DNA of 64,000 nucleotides from Polynucleobacter brandtiae. GTDB lineage: Bacteria; Pseudomonadota; Gammaproteobacteria; Burkholderiales; Burkholderiaceae. Within the stretch, counting starts at the first letter, position 1. Every line of letters begins with the position of its first letter. The translations under genes were made by a program, and so were the position numbers. The notes beneath the pieces were generated by a model. That model was not told the origin of the DNA, did no database searches, and saw nothing but the letters and a program-made list of their open reading frames with translations. Below, one piece after another: positions 48,068 through 60,008 of this stretch. The DNA is taken from contig NZ_PGTX01000005.1 in NCBI RefSeq assembly GCF_002797575.1, positions 1 through 64,000 of the forward strand, read 5' to 3'.

Positions 48068-49591
48068 ATGATGAATGCACCGCAAGCCTTTGAATCAAAT
48101 GAAGATATCGGCCACTTTGTTAGTGGCAAGATCATTAATCCCAAAGATGGTCGCTTTTCCGACGTCTTTAACCCAACCAAAGGCATCGTTGCAAGACGAG
48201 TGGCGCTAGCAAGCCGTAAAGAAGTTGACGAGATAGTAGCTGTCGCTCAAACTGCCTTTAAGACCTGGAGCCAAACCTCCCCACTGCGTCGCGCACGGAT
48301 TATGTTCAAGTACCTAGAGCTGCTAAATGCACATCGCGACGAACTGGCTGCCATCATCACCGCTGAGCATGGCAAGGTATTTACTGATGCCCAAGGCGAA
48401 GTGACCCGAGGTATTGAAATCGTAGAATTTGCAACCGGTATTCCGGAGCTGCTCAAAGGCGATTACACAGAACAAGTTTCTACCGATATTGATAATTGGG
48501 TCATGCGCCAACCTTTAGGTGTGGTTGCTGGTGTTACCCCATTTAACTTTCCAGTCATGGTGCCAATGTGGATGTTTCCCGTAGCAATCGCCTGCGGCAA
48601 TACCTTCATTTTGAAGCCAAGCCCAACCGATCCAACTGCTTCATTGTTTATGGCTAGACTCCTGACTGAGGCTGGGTTGCCAGACGGCGTCTTTAACGTT
48701 GTTCAGGGTGATAAAGAAGCGGTGGATGCTTTGATCGAAAACCCTGATGTGAAAGCAGTCAGTTTTGTTGGGTCGACTCCAATTGCAAATTATCTTTATG
48801 AGCGTTGCGCCCACTTTGGCAAACGCTCACAAGCTCTCGGTGGCGCTAAGAACCATATGGTCATCATGCCTGACGCGGATATGGATAAAGCCATTGATGC
48901 ACTGATTGGCGCTGCTTACGGATCTGCTGGCGAGCGCTGTATGGCGATCTCTGTAGCAGTGTTGGTGGGTGATGCCGCTGAAAGAATCATGCCTAAATTA
49001 ATTGAGCGTACAAAAACCCTCAAAGTCAAAAATGGCATGGAGTTAGATGCGGAGATGGGTCCGATTGTGACTAAAGCAGCTCTAGAGCGTATTACTGGCT
49101 ATATTGAGAGTGGTGTCGCTTCAGGCGCAAAACTATTGGTAGACGGTCGCGGCCTGAAAGTGCTCGGCAATGAGAATGGTTTCTTCATTGGTGGCACGCT
49201 ATTTGATAACGTCACTCCAGATATGAAGATCTATTTAGAAGAAATTTTTGGGCCAGTCTTGTCTTGCTTGCGCGTAGCTAATTTTGCGGAAGCGCTGAAC
49301 TTAGTCAATTCTTGTGAATTTGGTAATGGTGTGGCCTGCTTCACAAGCGACGGTAATATTGCGCGAGAATTTGCACGTCACGTTCAAGTTGGTATGGTCG
49401 GTATTAATGTACCTATTCCGGTACCAATGGCTTGGCATGGTTTTGGTGGCTGGAAGAAGTCCATCTTTGGCGATATGCATGCGTATGGCAAAGAAGGTGT
49501 TCGCTTCTATACCAAGCAAAAGAGTGTCATGCAGCGCTGGCCCCAGAGTATCGCTAAGGGCGCTGAATTTGCGATGCCAACCTCAAAGTAA
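48068..49591 (+). CDS. mmsA: Methylmalonate-semialdehyde dehydrogenase (CoA-acylating)
   Basis: 507 residues of the aldehyde dehydrogenase superfamily. It contains [17 protein letters not shown], the NAD-site [23 protein letters not shown] and the catalytic Cys in GSAGERCMA, the form seen in MmsA. It converts methylmalonate semialdehyde from valine or myo-inositol breakdown to propionyl-CoA. The second codon is also ATG. A strong terminator follows. Valine-pathway partners are not in the window. Confidence 0.92.
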   Translation: MMNAPQAFESNEDIGHFVSGKIINPKDGRFSDVFNPTKGIVARRVALASRKEVDEIVAVAQTAFKTWSQTSPLRRARIMFKYLELLNAHRDELAAIITAEHGKVFTDAQGEVTRGIEIVEFATGIPELLKGDYTEQVSTDIDNWVMRQPLGVVAGVTPFNFPVMVPMWMFPVAIACGNTFILKPSPTDPTASLFMARLLTEAGLPDGVFNVVQGDKEAVDALIENPDVKAVSFVGSTPIANYLYERCAHFGKRSQALGGAKNHMVIMPDADMDKAIDALIGAAYGSAGERCMAISVAVLVGDAAERIMPKLIERTKTLKVKNGMELDAEMGPIVTKAALERITGYIESGVASGAKLLVDGRGLKVLGNENGFFIGGTLFDNVTPDMKIYLEEIFGPVLSCLRVANFAEALNLVNSCEFGNGVACFTSDGNIAREFARHVQVGMVGINVPIPVPMAWHGFGGWKKSIFGDMHAYGKEGVRFYTKQKSVMQRWPQSIAKGAEFAMPTSK

Positions 49592-49619
49592 TACGCTAGA
49601 AACGCTTCACTAGAAAATG

Positions 49620-49648
49620 AATAGCGGCCTTCGGGCTGCTATTTTTTT
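49620..49648 (+). terminator. Intrinsic terminator after mmsA
   Basis: AATAGCGGCC (49620-49629) pairs with GGGCTGCTATT, one G-T pair, around a TTC-like loop. It ends in a run of seven T. Confidence 0.9.
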
Positions 49649-49659
49649 GTTCCCATAAT

Positions 49660-50325
49660 CTATGCAGGTATGAAATAACGGCGCTCAATCGCACGTGCTA
49701 ATAAAACAATGGCTGAGACAAGTGCAAGATAAACAAGGGCTGCCATTAAATAGGCCTTAAAAAACTGAAAATTAGTAGCGGCTAACTCTTGAACGCGGGC
49801 AAAGAACTCGGTGTACTGAATCAGAAAAGCAACGGAACTATCTTTTAAATTGGAGATCACTTGATTAGTAAGTGCCGGCACAGATAGGCGGATCACTTGT
49901 GGCAATGTAATCCACTGAAATACCTGCAATGGATTAAATCCTTGGGCGCTAGCAGCCTCTAGCTGAGTTTTATCGAGACCGTTGTAAGCCGTTTTTAAAT
50001 AGGCCGCGTTATAGGCAGCTACATTAAAAGTAAAGCCAATGAAAGCTACCGCAAATGGCGAGAGTCGAATATTCCACTGCGGTAGACCGTAATACATCAA
50101 GAACAATAAAACGATTAATGGCATTCCGATAAAGAAGGAAATATATGCATTTGTAATGCTACAAACAACCGGGCTTTTATTCAGAGTGCAATAAAACACC
50201 ACAATACCCAAAAGCAATCCAGAAATACTTACGAGCCCAGCAAGCTGAAGCGTATTGAGCAAGCCAGTCAAAATCAAGGGCATCTGCTCCAGAAGATCTC
50301 TAGTAAAAGAGCTCCAAGCAGCCAT
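49660..50325 (-). CDS. Amino-acid ABC transporter permease (second)
   Basis: 221 residues, HisMQ/GlnP type, with about five membrane segments and the EAA-loop LEAASAQGFNPLQVFQWITLP. It overlaps the ATP-binding gene by one base (TGATG). It acts with the other permease 0.8 kb upstream. The set is probably for a polar amino acid. Confidence 0.9.
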   Translation of the reverse strand: MAAWSSFTRDLLEQMPLILTGLLNTLQLAGLVSISGLLLGIVVFYCTLNKSPVVCSITNAYISFFIGMPLIVLLFLMYYGLPQWNIRLSPFAVAFIGFTFNVAAYNAAYLKTAYNGLDKTQLEAASAQGFNPLQVFQWITLPQVIRLSVPALTNQVISNLKDSSVAFLIQYTEFFARVQELAATNFQFFKAYLMAALVYLALVSAIVLLARAIERRYFIPA

Positions 50326-51056
50326 CAGAATTTTTTCTCATTCTGAAAAAACGCCTGAATGATGGGGTCTGAATGTTGACTTAATACGTCAATACAGTCA
50401 TCCGCACGAATAACGCCGCGATCTAAAAACATCACTGTATCGGCAATGTTACGAGCAAAATGGAGATCATGGGTCACGCAGATCATGGTGATTTCCTCGC
50501 CATGAAGTCGATTGACCAGGTCAGCAACATCCCTTGACATTACTGGATCTAAAGCTGAAGTCGGCTCATCAAGTACGAGTACCGCTGGGTCCATTGCCAG
50601 CGCACGGGCAATGGCAACGCGTTGCTTTTGTCCACCTGAAATCTGCGAGGGGTATTTGTCTTGATGGGCAATCATATCGAAGTGCGATAGCTCCAATAAC
50701 GCCCTTTCCTTAGCCATCGCTTTATTCATGCCCTGCAATTTTTGCAGACCTAAGGTGACGTTATCCAACACGGTAAGGTGACTATATAAAGCAAACTGTT
50801 GAAAAACAAAGCCAATCTGTTTGCGCAGCTCCCGCACATCTACATCGGGACCTAGAATCTCTTTGCCCCTAAAAAGAATAGATCCAGATGTCGGCTCCAC
50901 AAGACGATTTAAGCAGCGCAGTAAAGTTGACTTTCCAGAACCAGAAGCGCCCATCAATACCCGCACATCCCCTTCCTGAAGATCGAGATGAATGTCTGAC
51001 AGAACAGTTTGCCCCTCAAACTCTTTTACCAAATTACGAACTTGGATTAATGCCAC
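50325..51056 (-). CDS. Amino-acid ABC transporter ATP-binding protein (GlnQ type)
   Basis: 243 residues. Walker A GASGSGKST, signature ISGGQKQRVAIARAL and Walker [14 protein letters not shown] are all present. It powers the two permeases. The gene sits between the permease genes; the one upstream ends 40 bases before it. Confidence 0.93.
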   Translation of the reverse strand: MALIQVRNLVKEFEGQTVLSDIHLDLQEGDVRVLMGASGSGKSTLLRCLNRLVEPTSGSILFRGKEILGPDVDVRELRKQIGFVFQQFALYSHLTVLDNVTLGLQKLQGMNKAMAKERALLELSHFDMIAHQDKYPSQISGGQKQRVAIARALAMDPAVLVLDEPTSALDPVMSRDVADLVNRLHGEEITMICVTHDLHFARNIADTVMFLDRGVIRADDCIDVLSQHSDPIIQAFFQNEKKF

Positions 51057-51096
51057 GCAATAACTCCATAAAAGTTTTTGGCTTGGATGCTGGGAA

Positions 51097-51750
51097 TCAT
51101 GCTGGATTCATCCCCGGAATTTGAAAGCGCTTATTCAAGGACTGCACTCCTAGTAAACAGACTCGATAAATCAAAAAGTAAAGAACGCCAACAGCGAGGT
51201 ACACCTCTATACCGCGCAATGTTGTTGCAGTTAATGTCATGGCTTGCTTTGTAATTTCAGGAATACCGACGGTATAGGCAAACGGTGAGTACTTTAGAAC
51301 AGAGGTGAACTCATTCACCATTCCCGGCAAAGAGAAACGGAGCATCTGCGGTAACTCGATATATCGCAAGATTTGTAGCCGAGACATTCCCATCGCCTCT
51401 GCAGCAAGGACTTCAGCAACATCAATCGAGTTAAATGCGCCACGAAAGACTTCTGCCAAGTAGGCTGATGCCACCAACCCCAGACTCAGGGCCATCGCCA
51501 TTAAGGGGTGTACTTTGAGGCCAATACTCGGTAGGCCAAAGTACACCATAAAAAGCAAAACAAGCACTGGTACACCCCGAAAGACATAGGTATAGATATC
51601 AATCAGCAATCGCACCCAGGGTAGCTCTAGCCGACGCAAGCTGACCAGCGCTAGACCAATAACAAACCCGGTCGCAGAGCAAACCAGAGTAACCATTACG
51701 GTATAAAGCAGTCCTTGCGCCAGCTGCGCAAGAATATCCAAGAAATTCAC
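51097..51750 (-). CDS. Amino-acid ABC transporter permease (first)
   Basis: 217 residues, HisMQ/GlnP type. It has the EAA-loop LAAEAMGMSRLQILRYIELP and FRGVPVLVLLFMVYFGLP. It forms a likely heterodimer with the second permease. It lies 53 bases after the binding-protein gene. Confidence 0.9.
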   Translation of the reverse strand: MNFLDILAQLAQGLLYTVMVTLVCSATGFVIGLALVSLRRLELPWVRLLIDIYTYVFRGVPVLVLLFMVYFGLPSIGLKVHPLMAMALSLGLVASAYLAEVFRGAFNSIDVAEVLAAEAMGMSRLQILRYIELPQMLRFSLPGMVNEFTSVLKYSPFAYTVGIPEITKQAMTLTATTLRGIEVYLAVGVLYFLIYRVCLLGVQSLNKRFQIPGMNPA

Positions 51751-51803
51751 GGAATAAGCTTTCGAATCACCAGCTAATGATTAAGAATGATTCTGCAGGG
51801 AAA

Positions 51804-52601
<798 letters not shown>

Positions 52602-52665
52602 TCAAAACAGTATAGGGGATTTTGACCCCGCTCTGAATGCACTGGGACTTAAGCTCAGGAACAGG

Positions 52666-53199
52666 CTACTGCAGGGTGTTTTTAAAGGCTGGCAGCATTG
52701 GCACAGCCATGATCTCAATACCTTCATCACGTAGAGCCTCAGCTTCATCTAGCGAGGTTTGACCCCGAATACTTCTTTCAGGGGCTTCTTTATAGTGAAT
52801 TTTTCTAGCCTCATCCGCAAAAGAATTGCCTACATCCTCAGACGCACCCATTAATTCACGCATTCCCTTTAAGAAGGCAGCTTGAACCTGAGCCTCTAAA
52901 TGAGAATGATCGCTATCCGTTAAGGCAATCACGTCCCCACTAGGAGATCCCGCTAATTTTCCTCCCTCAATGGCGCCGCCAAGACTGGCAACAGTCAATT
53001 CGGTAGAAGTCGAGGTCGTGTCTTTACTCGATCCAGATTTAGTAATATGCGGTGCAGAAGGCATTCTGATGATGCCAGAGCTATCACATAGTGGACAAAC
53101 CAAAATATTCCCATCTTGCTGAGCAAGAAAATCTGCCTCAGAGGCAAACCACCCCTCAAATCGGTGATCTGTGGGGCAAGCGAGGTTATAAACTTTCAT
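52666..53199 (-). CDS. DUF1178 protein
   Basis: 177 residues. The N-terminus MKVYNLACPTDHRFEGWF and the pair VCPLCDSSGIIRMPSAPH are typical of DUF1178, a small zinc-ribbon-like family of unknown function found in alpha- and betaproteobacteria. The four Cys/His positions could bind a metal. It precedes the ABC transporter genes but is separated from them by 109 bases. Confidence 0.85.
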   Translation of the reverse strand: MKVYNLACPTDHRFEGWFASEADFLAQQDGNILVCPLCDSSGIIRMPSAPHITKSGSSKDTTSTSTELTVASLGGAIEGGKLAGSPSGDVIALTDSDHSHLEAQVQAAFLKGMRELMGASEDVGNSFADEARKIHYKEAPERSIRGQTSLDEAEALRDEGIEIMAVPMLPAFKNTLQ

Positions 53200-53264
53200 A
53201 AGACCTATATCGGGGCAAAAGTATCAAATTCAATAGATCTATTTTAATAGGATTCCTGAAAACC

Positions 53265-53864
53265 TCAGTCTAAAGGTGTTGGGGCGATCAAACCCTGACG
53301 GTAGCGATCCAGCCAATATGTAGCAATTGTCGTTTTGACATCAGTAATATCGCCCCGCTCCACCCACTCAAGTAACTGCTCTAACGGTGCAGCAAATACA
53401 TCTAAAAACTCTTCTGCATCCAAGTGGCTCTTACCAGATACCAGATCCTGCGCAAGATAGATATCGATAAATTCTGTCGAATAAGAAATCACAGGATGAA
53501 TACGTCGTATATAACTCCACTTACTCGCGGTATATCCCGTCTCCTCCTTTAGCTCCCGCTGAGCACAAAGCAAGTGATCCTCACCAATCTCTAACTTTCC
53601 AGCGGGAATCTCAATGCAAGCCTTAGCGATAGGATAGCGATACTGTCGCTCCATTAATACCCGACCATCATCCAGTATTGCAAGAATTGCAACTGCTCCG
53701 GGATGCGTAAGGTACTCCCGTACTGCTTGACCACCATCCGGTAAGCTCACTTGGTCACGCTTCATGTTTAAGAAAATACCGCCATAAATGTCTTCACCGG
53801 AGAGACGATCTTCTCTCAAGTGTTGATCACCAACAGGAAGATCTTTGAATGATTTTTCAGTCAT
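53265..53864 (-). CDS. Nudix hydrolase (ADP-ribose pyrophosphatase-like)
   Basis: 199 residues. The full Nudix box GX5EX7REUXEEXGU is present (GKLEIGEDHLLCAQRELKEETGY). MERQYRYPIAKACIEIPAGKLE before it is typical of NudF-type ADP-ribose hydrolases. AAGGACAG serves as ribosome binding site, with TATTAA upstream. It precedes DUF1178 on the same strand. Confidence 0.88.
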   Translation of the reverse strand: MTEKSFKDLPVGDQHLREDRLSGEDIYGGIFLNMKRDQVSLPDGGQAVREYLTHPGAVAILAILDDGRVLMERQYRYPIAKACIEIPAGKLEIGEDHLLCAQRELKEETGYTASKWSYIRRIHPVISYSTEFIDIYLAQDLVSGKSHLDAEEFLDVFAAPLEQLLEWVERGDITDVKTTIATYWLDRYRQGLIAPTPLD

Positions 53865-53918
53865 GAATTACTGTCCTTGTTTAATAGGCTATCTTACAAA
53901 AAATAAATGACAGAAAGC

Positions 53919-53944
53919 AAAAAGGCTCCCGTAGGAGCCTTTTT
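53919..53944. terminator. Bidirectional terminator between nuoN and the Nudix gene
   Basis: AAAAAGGCTCC (53919-53929) pairs perfectly with GGAGCCTTTTT (53934-53944) around CGTA. It ends the nuo operon, which runs on the minus strand. Confidence 0.92.
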
Positions 53945-53967
53945 GCTACTCATTAGCATCACGGCAA

Positions 53968-55473
53968 CTATGAGCCCAATAAAGTACGGCGCATAGCATC
54001 AAGACAAACATCCATCAAACCGGATGGGAAAATACCTAGGGCAAGGACAAGAATTGCATTAAGACCCAAAAGCCCACGAGCAACACCTGACCCCGATATC
54101 TGCACTGGATGTTGAAGTACTGGCTCATCAAAATACATTACTTTAACGACTCTTAGGTAGTAGAAGGCGCCGATTAAGGAGGCTATTACTGCAATGATGG
54201 CAATAAATGTATGCCCACCATCCACTAAGACTTCCAATACTCCCAACTTAGCAGCGAAACCCACAGTCGGCGGAATACCCGCCAAAGAGAACATCATCAC
54301 TAGCCCAATAAATGCAAACCAAGGATGATTTTTGTTTAAACCTTTTAGGTCATCCAAAGTTTCACAATCATGACCTTTGCGTGATAACAGCATTAAGAGC
54401 CCAAAACTTCCCAGCGTCGTCAAAACGTAAGTGATGGCGTAAAACATAGAGGCACTAAATGCATGATCATCAAATACCGACAACATACCGAGCAATACGA
54501 AACCCATTTGCGCAATCGCTGAGTAGGCTAGCATGCGCTTTAAATTGGTTTGCGCAATCGCAGTGACGTTGCCGATCACTAAAGAAAGAACAGCTAACAA
54601 GACCAGCATTGGCTGCCAGTCGTCCACGAGCGGCAATAGGGTATTAACCAGCAGGCGGAACAGCAGTGCAAAGGCAGCAAGCTTAGGCGCAGCTGCAATC
54701 ATGAGGGTCACTGCAGTAGGCGCACCTTGATAGACATCTGGCACCCACATGTGAAACGGTACAACACCCAACTTAAAAGCGAGCCCAGACACAATGAATA
54801 CCAAGCCAAAAGCCATTACCAAATGATTAACGCGTGGATCCGCAACGGTTCTGAAAATCTCAATTAAATCAAGTGAACCGGTAACTCCGTATAGCATTGA
54901 CATGCCGTATAACAAGAAGCCAGAAGCTAGGGCTCCCAAAATAAAATACTTAATCGCCGCCTCTACACTTTTCTCACTGTTATGGCGCATGGCTACCAAA
55001 GCATAGGTTGGTAAAGCCATCAACTCCAGACCCAAATAAAGGGTGAGTAAATTAGCGCCGGAGATCAGCACAAATTGACCTAGCAAGGCCAACAAGGCTA
55101 AGACTATAAAGTCGGGGCGGAACATGGCACGATCTGTCAAGTATTGCTTGGAATAGATCAAGCTCACCAAGACTGCAGCACACGAGCAAGCTTTTAACAA
55201 ATTAGAAAATGGGTCTGATTGGAATAATCCATTCATAGCCACTAATGAAACATCACCCATGCGGCCAATGAACGCAAAAATCAAATAGACCAGCAAAATG
55301 ATAGTGAAAAAATATACAAATCCAACACCGCGAGGTGTATGGAAGATATCCTGCTCTACCCCTGGAGTTGCAAGCTGGCGTTCAGGAACATAGACACTGG
55401 CAACCAATAAAAAACTGGTGGCAATCAGTAAAACGAGTTCTGGCAGAACGGCTAATAGGTCGAATGCTTGCAT
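53968..55473 (-). CDS. nuoN: NADH-quinone oxidoreductase subunit N
   Basis: 501 residues, an antiporter-like membrane subunit with about 14 segments. It has [16 protein letters not shown] with the conserved Glu, and [20 protein letters not shown]. It helps pump protons in complex I and is the last gene of the operon. The terminator lies 23 bases after its stop. Confidence 0.97.
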   Translation of the reverse strand: MQAFDLLAVLPELVLLIATSFLLVASVYVPERQLATPGVEQDIFHTPRGVGFVYFFTIILLVYLIFAFIGRMGDVSLVAMNGLFQSDPFSNLLKACSCAAVLVSLIYSKQYLTDRAMFRPDFIVLALLALLGQFVLISGANLLTLYLGLELMALPTYALVAMRHNSEKSVEAAIKYFILGALASGFLLYGMSMLYGVTGSLDLIEIFRTVADPRVNHLVMAFGLVFIVSGLAFKLGVVPFHMWVPDVYQGAPTAVTLMIAAAPKLAAFALLFRLLVNTLLPLVDDWQPMLVLLAVLSLVIGNVTAIAQTNLKRMLAYSAIAQMGFVLLGMLSVFDDHAFSASMFYAITYVLTTLGSFGLLMLLSRKGHDCETLDDLKGLNKNHPWFAFIGLVMMFSLAGIPPTVGFAAKLGVLEVLVDGGHTFIAIIAVIASLIGAFYYLRVVKVMYFDEPVLQHPVQISGSGVARGLLGLNAILVLALGIFPSGLMDVCLDAMRRTLLGS

Positions 55474-55483
55474 GTACTTTTAC

Positions 55484-56950
55484 TCAGATTTTGCTGACAG
55501 CAACATGCTGCAGTAGATTGATTACAGCCGGATGAATAATGTCAGTAAATGGCTTTGGATAAACGCCCATACCAATCACACAAATAGACAGTGCTGACAT
55601 CATCAGATACTCGCGCGCATTGAGGTCCTTCAAGGCCGCGACATGTTCGTTGGTAATGGCGCCGAAAAATACCCGCTTGACCATCCAAAGAGAATAGGCA
55701 GCACTCAAGATAAGCGCAGTAGATGCCAGCAAGCCAATCGTAAAGTCATAATCAACCGCGGCCAAAATAACCATAAACTCACCAACAAAGCCGGAGGTAA
55801 ATGGCAAGCCACAGTTCGCCATTGCCATCAATACAGCAAATGCTGTGAAGGCAGGCATGCGATGAACTACGCCACCATAGTCAGCAATTTGTCGAGTGTG
55901 CATCCGGTCGTAGAGAACGCCAATCGAGAGGAACATGGCACCAGCAACAAAACCATGAGAGATCATTTGCACAATGCCGCCCTCAATACCCAAAGGACTA
56001 AAGAGAAAGAATCCCAATGTCACAAAACCCATGTGCGCTACAGAAGAATAAGCAACTAGCTTCTTCATATCCTTTTGCACTAATGCAACGGCACCAACGT
56101 AAATAACGGCCACCAAAGACAAGAAAATAATGAAGGGTCCGAGGTACTGGCTCGCGTCTGGAGCAATCGGTAATGAGAAACGCAGAAAACCATACGCTCC
56201 TAGCTTGAGCATAATGGCTGCTAGCACTACTGATCCACCCGTAGGCGCCTCGACGTGGACATCAGGCAACCAAGTGTGCAATGGCCACATTGGCACCTTG
56301 ACAGCAAAGGCCATGAAGAAGGCAAAAAACAACAGGATTTGCTCAACGACATCAAGGCGGGCATTGTGCCAAGCCAAGATATCAAAGGTATTGGTGACGT
56401 TGTACAAGTACAGCATCGCAACCAAAGTTAATAAAGAGCCAAGCAAGGTATAGAGAAAGAATTTGAACGCAGCATAAATTCGGTTATGACCACCCCATAC
56501 GCCAATGATGATGTACATTGGGATGAGCGTTGCCTCAAAGAAAACATAAAAAAGCAAGGCATCCAAGGCGGCAAAAACGCCAATCATCAGTCCAGAGAGG
56601 ATCATGAATGAAGCCATGTATTGGGACACCTTCTGATCAATGACTTCCCAAGCGGCAATCACTACAAAAATATTAATAAATGCGGTCAAAACAATAAACC
56701 AAACAGAGATCCCATCAACACCCAGGTAATAGTTGACGTCATATCGAGGAATCCAGTTAATCTTCTCGACAAATTGCATTCCGGCATTAGCTACATCAAA
56801 TTCAATTACCAATGGGAGCGTAGCAATAAAACCTAAAACTGCACCGACAAGCGCTAGCCAGCGGACACCAGCGCTAGGCTTATCTGAGCCGTAAAACAAA
56901 ATAATGATGCCGAAAAAAATCGGGATCCAGATGGCAAATGAAAGAATCAT
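55484..56950 (-). CDS. nuoM: NADH-quinone oxidoreductase subunit M
   Basis: 488 residues, antiporter-like, with FYVFFEATLIPMYIIIGVWGG, KVPMWPLHTWLPDVHVEAP and KMKLVAYSSVAHMGFV-like DMKKLVAYSSVAHMG. It carries one of the proton channels. It starts 24 bases after nuoL and ends 10 before nuoN. Confidence 0.97.
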   Translation of the reverse strand: MILSFAIWIPIFFGIIILFYGSDKPSAGVRWLALVGAVLGFIATLPLVIEFDVANAGMQFVEKINWIPRYDVNYYLGVDGISVWFIVLTAFINIFVVIAAWEVIDQKVSQYMASFMILSGLMIGVFAALDALLFYVFFEATLIPMYIIIGVWGGHNRIYAAFKFFLYTLLGSLLTLVAMLYLYNVTNTFDILAWHNARLDVVEQILLFFAFFMAFAVKVPMWPLHTWLPDVHVEAPTGGSVVLAAIMLKLGAYGFLRFSLPIAPDASQYLGPFIIFLSLVAVIYVGAVALVQKDMKKLVAYSSVAHMGFVTLGFFLFSPLGIEGGIVQMISHGFVAGAMFLSIGVLYDRMHTRQIADYGGVVHRMPAFTAFAVLMAMANCGLPFTSGFVGEFMVILAAVDYDFTIGLLASTALILSAAYSLWMVKRVFFGAITNEHVAALKDLNAREYLMMSALSICVIGMGVYPKPFTDIIHPAVINLLQHVAVSKI

Positions 56951-56974
56951 GATGGGTACTTACGTAACATAGGT

Positions 56975-59032
56975 CTAGCGAACAAAAGGCAGATAAGCAT
57001 ACAAAACCCAAGCCAACAATACTGCTAAGCCTGCAATCATTGCGAAGGCATAGTGATATAAATAACCGGATTGCAAATGACGGATTACAGAAGATAGGCG
57101 CCCTACTGCATGGGCGCTACCATTCACTAAAAAGCCGTCGATGACTTGCTGGTCGCCGCGATGCCACAGCACGCCGCCTATCCATAACAGGCCTTTAGCA
57201 AATACCCTCTGATTGAAATCATCAAGGTAGTATTTGTTATCTAATAACTTTTTAAATGGCGCTAAAGCCTGGGCAACAACACCAGGTAATTTAGGAGCCC
57301 ATAAGTATCCAATTGCTGCCGTGAATACGCCCAGTACAACCAGAAGTAAAACTGGCGAAGTGAGGGAATGCAAAGCCATTGCTACTGGACCATGAAATTC
57401 TTCGGCAATTTCTTTCATGGCAGGATGTCTAGCAATATCTACAAAGATGGAGTCGCCGAAAAAAGTACCAAACAACAGGGGCGTAATTGTGTAATAACCA
57501 ATAATCACCGATGGGATAGCCAATAAAATCAATGGCAGCGTCACAACAAGGGGAGATTCGTGGGGTTTCTGGCCGGGAGCTAAGCCATGATGAGCATGAT
57601 CATCACCCTGTTCTGCATGATCATGGTGATCGTGCGCATGTGAATCCGTATGACCCCATCGCGCTTTGCCATGGAATACATAAAAATATAAACGGAATGA
57701 ATACAGTGCTGTTACAAAAACACTGGCCATTACCGCAAAATAAGCAAATCCCGATCCCGGAAGATGGCTAGCTGCAACGGCTTCAATAATCGAGTCTTTT
57801 GAATAGAAGCCAGAAAAGAAAGGCGTGCCAACTAAAGCCAAGTTGCCCAGCAGCATCATCAGACAAGTAATTGGCATGTACTTCCAAAGCCCGCCCATTT
57901 TGCGCATATCCTGCTCATGGTGCATTCCTAAAATAACGCTGCCAGCCGCAAGGAACAATAGGGCCTTAAAGAAAGCATGGGTCATCAGATGAAAAATAGC
58001 CACTGGGTAGGCAGATACGCCTAAGGCTACTGTCATGTAACCCAGCTGCGATAGTGTTGAGTAAGCTACAACACGCTTGATATCTGTTTGAACAATGCCT
58101 AAGAAACCCATAAAGAGTGCGGTAATAGAACCGATCACCAAAATAAAGCTTAGAGCTACGTCTGATAATTCAAATAACGGGGACATGCGGGAAACCATAA
58201 AGATTCCAGCAGTAACCATCGTAGCCGCATGAATCAATGCCGAAATTGGTGTTGGGCCTTCCATAGAATCTGGCAACCAAACATGGAGTGGGAATTGGGC
58301 CGATTTACCCATCGCGCCAATGAAAAGACAGATACAAATAACCGTCAGTAGATTCCAGCTTGTGCCAGGCAGGACTTGTGCTGCCAGATTCGAATTCTGA
58401 GAAAAGATAACGTCATAGTTCATTGAACCCGTAGCGGCTAATAAAAGACCAATACCTAAGATGAAACCAAAGTCACCAATACGATTGACTAAGAACGCTT
58501 TCATGTTGGCAAATACTGCTGTTTGACGCTCGTAATAAAAACCAATGAGCAAATAGGAAACGACACCTACTGCCTCCCAGCCAATAAATAGCTGCAGAAG
58601 GTTATTACTCATGACCAGCATCAACATAGCAAAGGTAAAGAGTGAGATGTAGGAGAAGAAGCGGTTGTAGCCCTCTTCACCCCGCATATAACCAATGGTG
58701 TAGATGTGAACCATCAAGGACACAAAAGTCACCACACACATCATGGTCGCCGTCAAAGGGTCAATCAAGAAGCCAATATCTAAGTTCAGCTCACCTAGCT
58801 CCATCCAACGATAAACGGAGCCATTGAAATAAAAACCATCATTAACCTGAACCAACACAAAGCAAGACAATACAAATGCAATCGTCACACCCAAAATCGT
58901 AACGAACTGACAGGCACCATGACCAATTCGGTTGCCGCCTAATTTAGTACCCAGCAAACCGGCGATGAGAGAGCCAAACAATGGCGCCAGAGGAATTACG
59001 CAAAGAAGAGGGAGTGTTAAAGTAAATTGCAT
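56975..59032 (-). CDS. nuoL: NADH-quinone oxidoreductase subunit L
   Basis: 685 residues, antiporter-like with the long lateral helix at the C-terminus. It has LLQLFIGWEAVGVVSYLLIGF and KSAQFPLHVWLPDSMEGPTP. A histidine-rich loop (HTDSHAHDHHDHAEQG and more) lies at about residues 460-495, between membrane segments. This is seen in related species, but its role is unknown. Confidence 0.97.
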   Translation of the reverse strand: MQFTLTLPLLCVIPLAPLFGSLIAGLLGTKLGGNRIGHGACQFVTILGVTIAFVLSCFVLVQVNDGFYFNGSVYRWMELGELNLDIGFLIDPLTATMMCVVTFVSLMVHIYTIGYMRGEEGYNRFFSYISLFTFAMLMLVMSNNLLQLFIGWEAVGVVSYLLIGFYYERQTAVFANMKAFLVNRIGDFGFILGIGLLLAATGSMNYDVIFSQNSNLAAQVLPGTSWNLLTVICICLFIGAMGKSAQFPLHVWLPDSMEGPTPISALIHAATMVTAGIFMVSRMSPLFELSDVALSFILVIGSITALFMGFLGIVQTDIKRVVAYSTLSQLGYMTVALGVSAYPVAIFHLMTHAFFKALLFLAAGSVILGMHHEQDMRKMGGLWKYMPITCLMMLLGNLALVGTPFFSGFYSKDSIIEAVAASHLPGSGFAYFAVMASVFVTALYSFRLYFYVFHGKARWGHTDSHAHDHHDHAEQGDDHAHHGLAPGQKPHESPLVVTLPLILLAIPSVIIGYYTITPLLFGTFFGDSIFVDIARHPAMKEIAEEFHGPVAMALHSLTSPVLLLVVLGVFTAAIGYLWAPKLPGVVAQALAPFKKLLDNKYYLDDFNQRVFAKGLLWIGGVLWHRGDQQVIDGFLVNGSAHAVGRLSSVIRHLQSGYLYHYAFAMIAGLAVLLAWVLYAYLPFVR

Positions 59033-59034
59033 GA

Positions 59035-59343
59035 CTAGCCTTTTAGATGGTCAAGGTCTTCAGCATTAATGGTGTCTACCTTACGGAAGAGAACCACCAA
59101 AATTGCTAGACCAATTGCCGCCTCAGCAGCAGCCACAGTCAAAATAAAGAATACGAATACTTGACCCGCCATATCACCCAAAAAATGAGAGAAGGCAACA
59201 AAGTTCATGTTCACCGAGAGCAACATCAATTCAATTGCCATCAACAGCACAATGACATTCTTACGGTTTAAAAAAATACCCACTATGCTTGTTGCAAACA
59301 GAATTGCACCTAATACTAAGTAATGCGCTAAGGTAATAGTCAT
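59035..59343 (-). CDS. nuoK: NADH-quinone oxidoreductase subunit K
   Basis: 102 residues, three membrane segments, with the conserved Glu residues in [15 protein letters not shown] and [11 protein letters not shown]. It overlaps nuoJ by four bases. Confidence 0.97.
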   Translation of the reverse strand: MTITLAHYLVLGAILFATSIVGIFLNRKNVIVLLMAIELMLLSVNMNFVAFSHFLGDMAGQVFVFFILTVAAAEAAIGLAILVVLFRKVDTINAEDLDHLKG

Positions 59344-59987
59344 TGCTTCTCTCCTCGAGCGTCTTGCTTGGCACCCATATCAGAATCCATCTTCACGATA
59401 CGCATGCGATCAGCTGCATTGACATTCACTTGCTCATGGATGTTTTGGGATTTGGAATCTTTGCGATTACGTAAGGTCAGCGCTACAGCAGCAATGATCG
59501 CTACCAACAAAATAACACCAGCAACCTCAAATGCGTAGACGTAGTCTACAAAAATCAACATTCCCAAAGCCTGAGTATTGCTCGCCATGATTTCTTCCAG
59601 CATAGGTTGGACCGGCGTACTGGTGCCAACAAAGCTGCGAATCAGGACAATAGACAGCTCAAGAACAATCACTGCACCCATTAAAAAAGCAACCGGGAGG
59701 TATTTCTTAAAATCACGACGAAGGTGCTCAACATCAAGATCGAGCATCATCACAACAAATAGGAAGAGGACCATGACAGCGCCCACATAAACCAGAATCA
59801 ATGCCAAACTTAAGAACTCGGCCTTGAGCAACATCCACAAACCGGATGCGCAGAAGAATGCGAGCACCAAAAATAATGCAGCATGTACGGGGTTGCGAGC
59901 AGTAACTACACGCAATGCTGAAATGACTAACAGCCCAGCAAACGCATAGAAAAATACAGCAAAAATAGAAGCAGAATCGAATGTCAT
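59340..59987 (-). CDS. nuoJ: NADH-quinone oxidoreductase subunit J
   Basis: 215 residues, five membrane segments, with [23 protein letters not shown] and [20 protein letters not shown]. The last 40 residues are a charged cytoplasmic tail. Confidence 0.96.
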   Translation of the reverse strand: MTFDSASIFAVFFYAFAGLLVISALRVVTARNPVHAALFLVLAFFCASGLWMLLKAEFLSLALILVYVGAVMVLFLFVVMMLDLDVEHLRRDFKKYLPVAFLMGAVIVLELSIVLIRSFVGTSTPVQPMLEEIMASNTQALGMLIFVDYVYAFEVAGVILLVAIIAAVALTLRNRKDSKSQNIHEQVNVNAADRMRIVKMDSDMGAKQDARGEKQ

Positions 59988-60008
59988 GGATTGTTGTTCT
60001 TAACTCGA

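Noticed and set aside
47926-48186. An 86-codon minus-strand frame overlapping the mmsA start
   Set aside because: It covers the divergent promoter region and the antisense of mmsA, with no recognisable motif; taken as a shadow frame.
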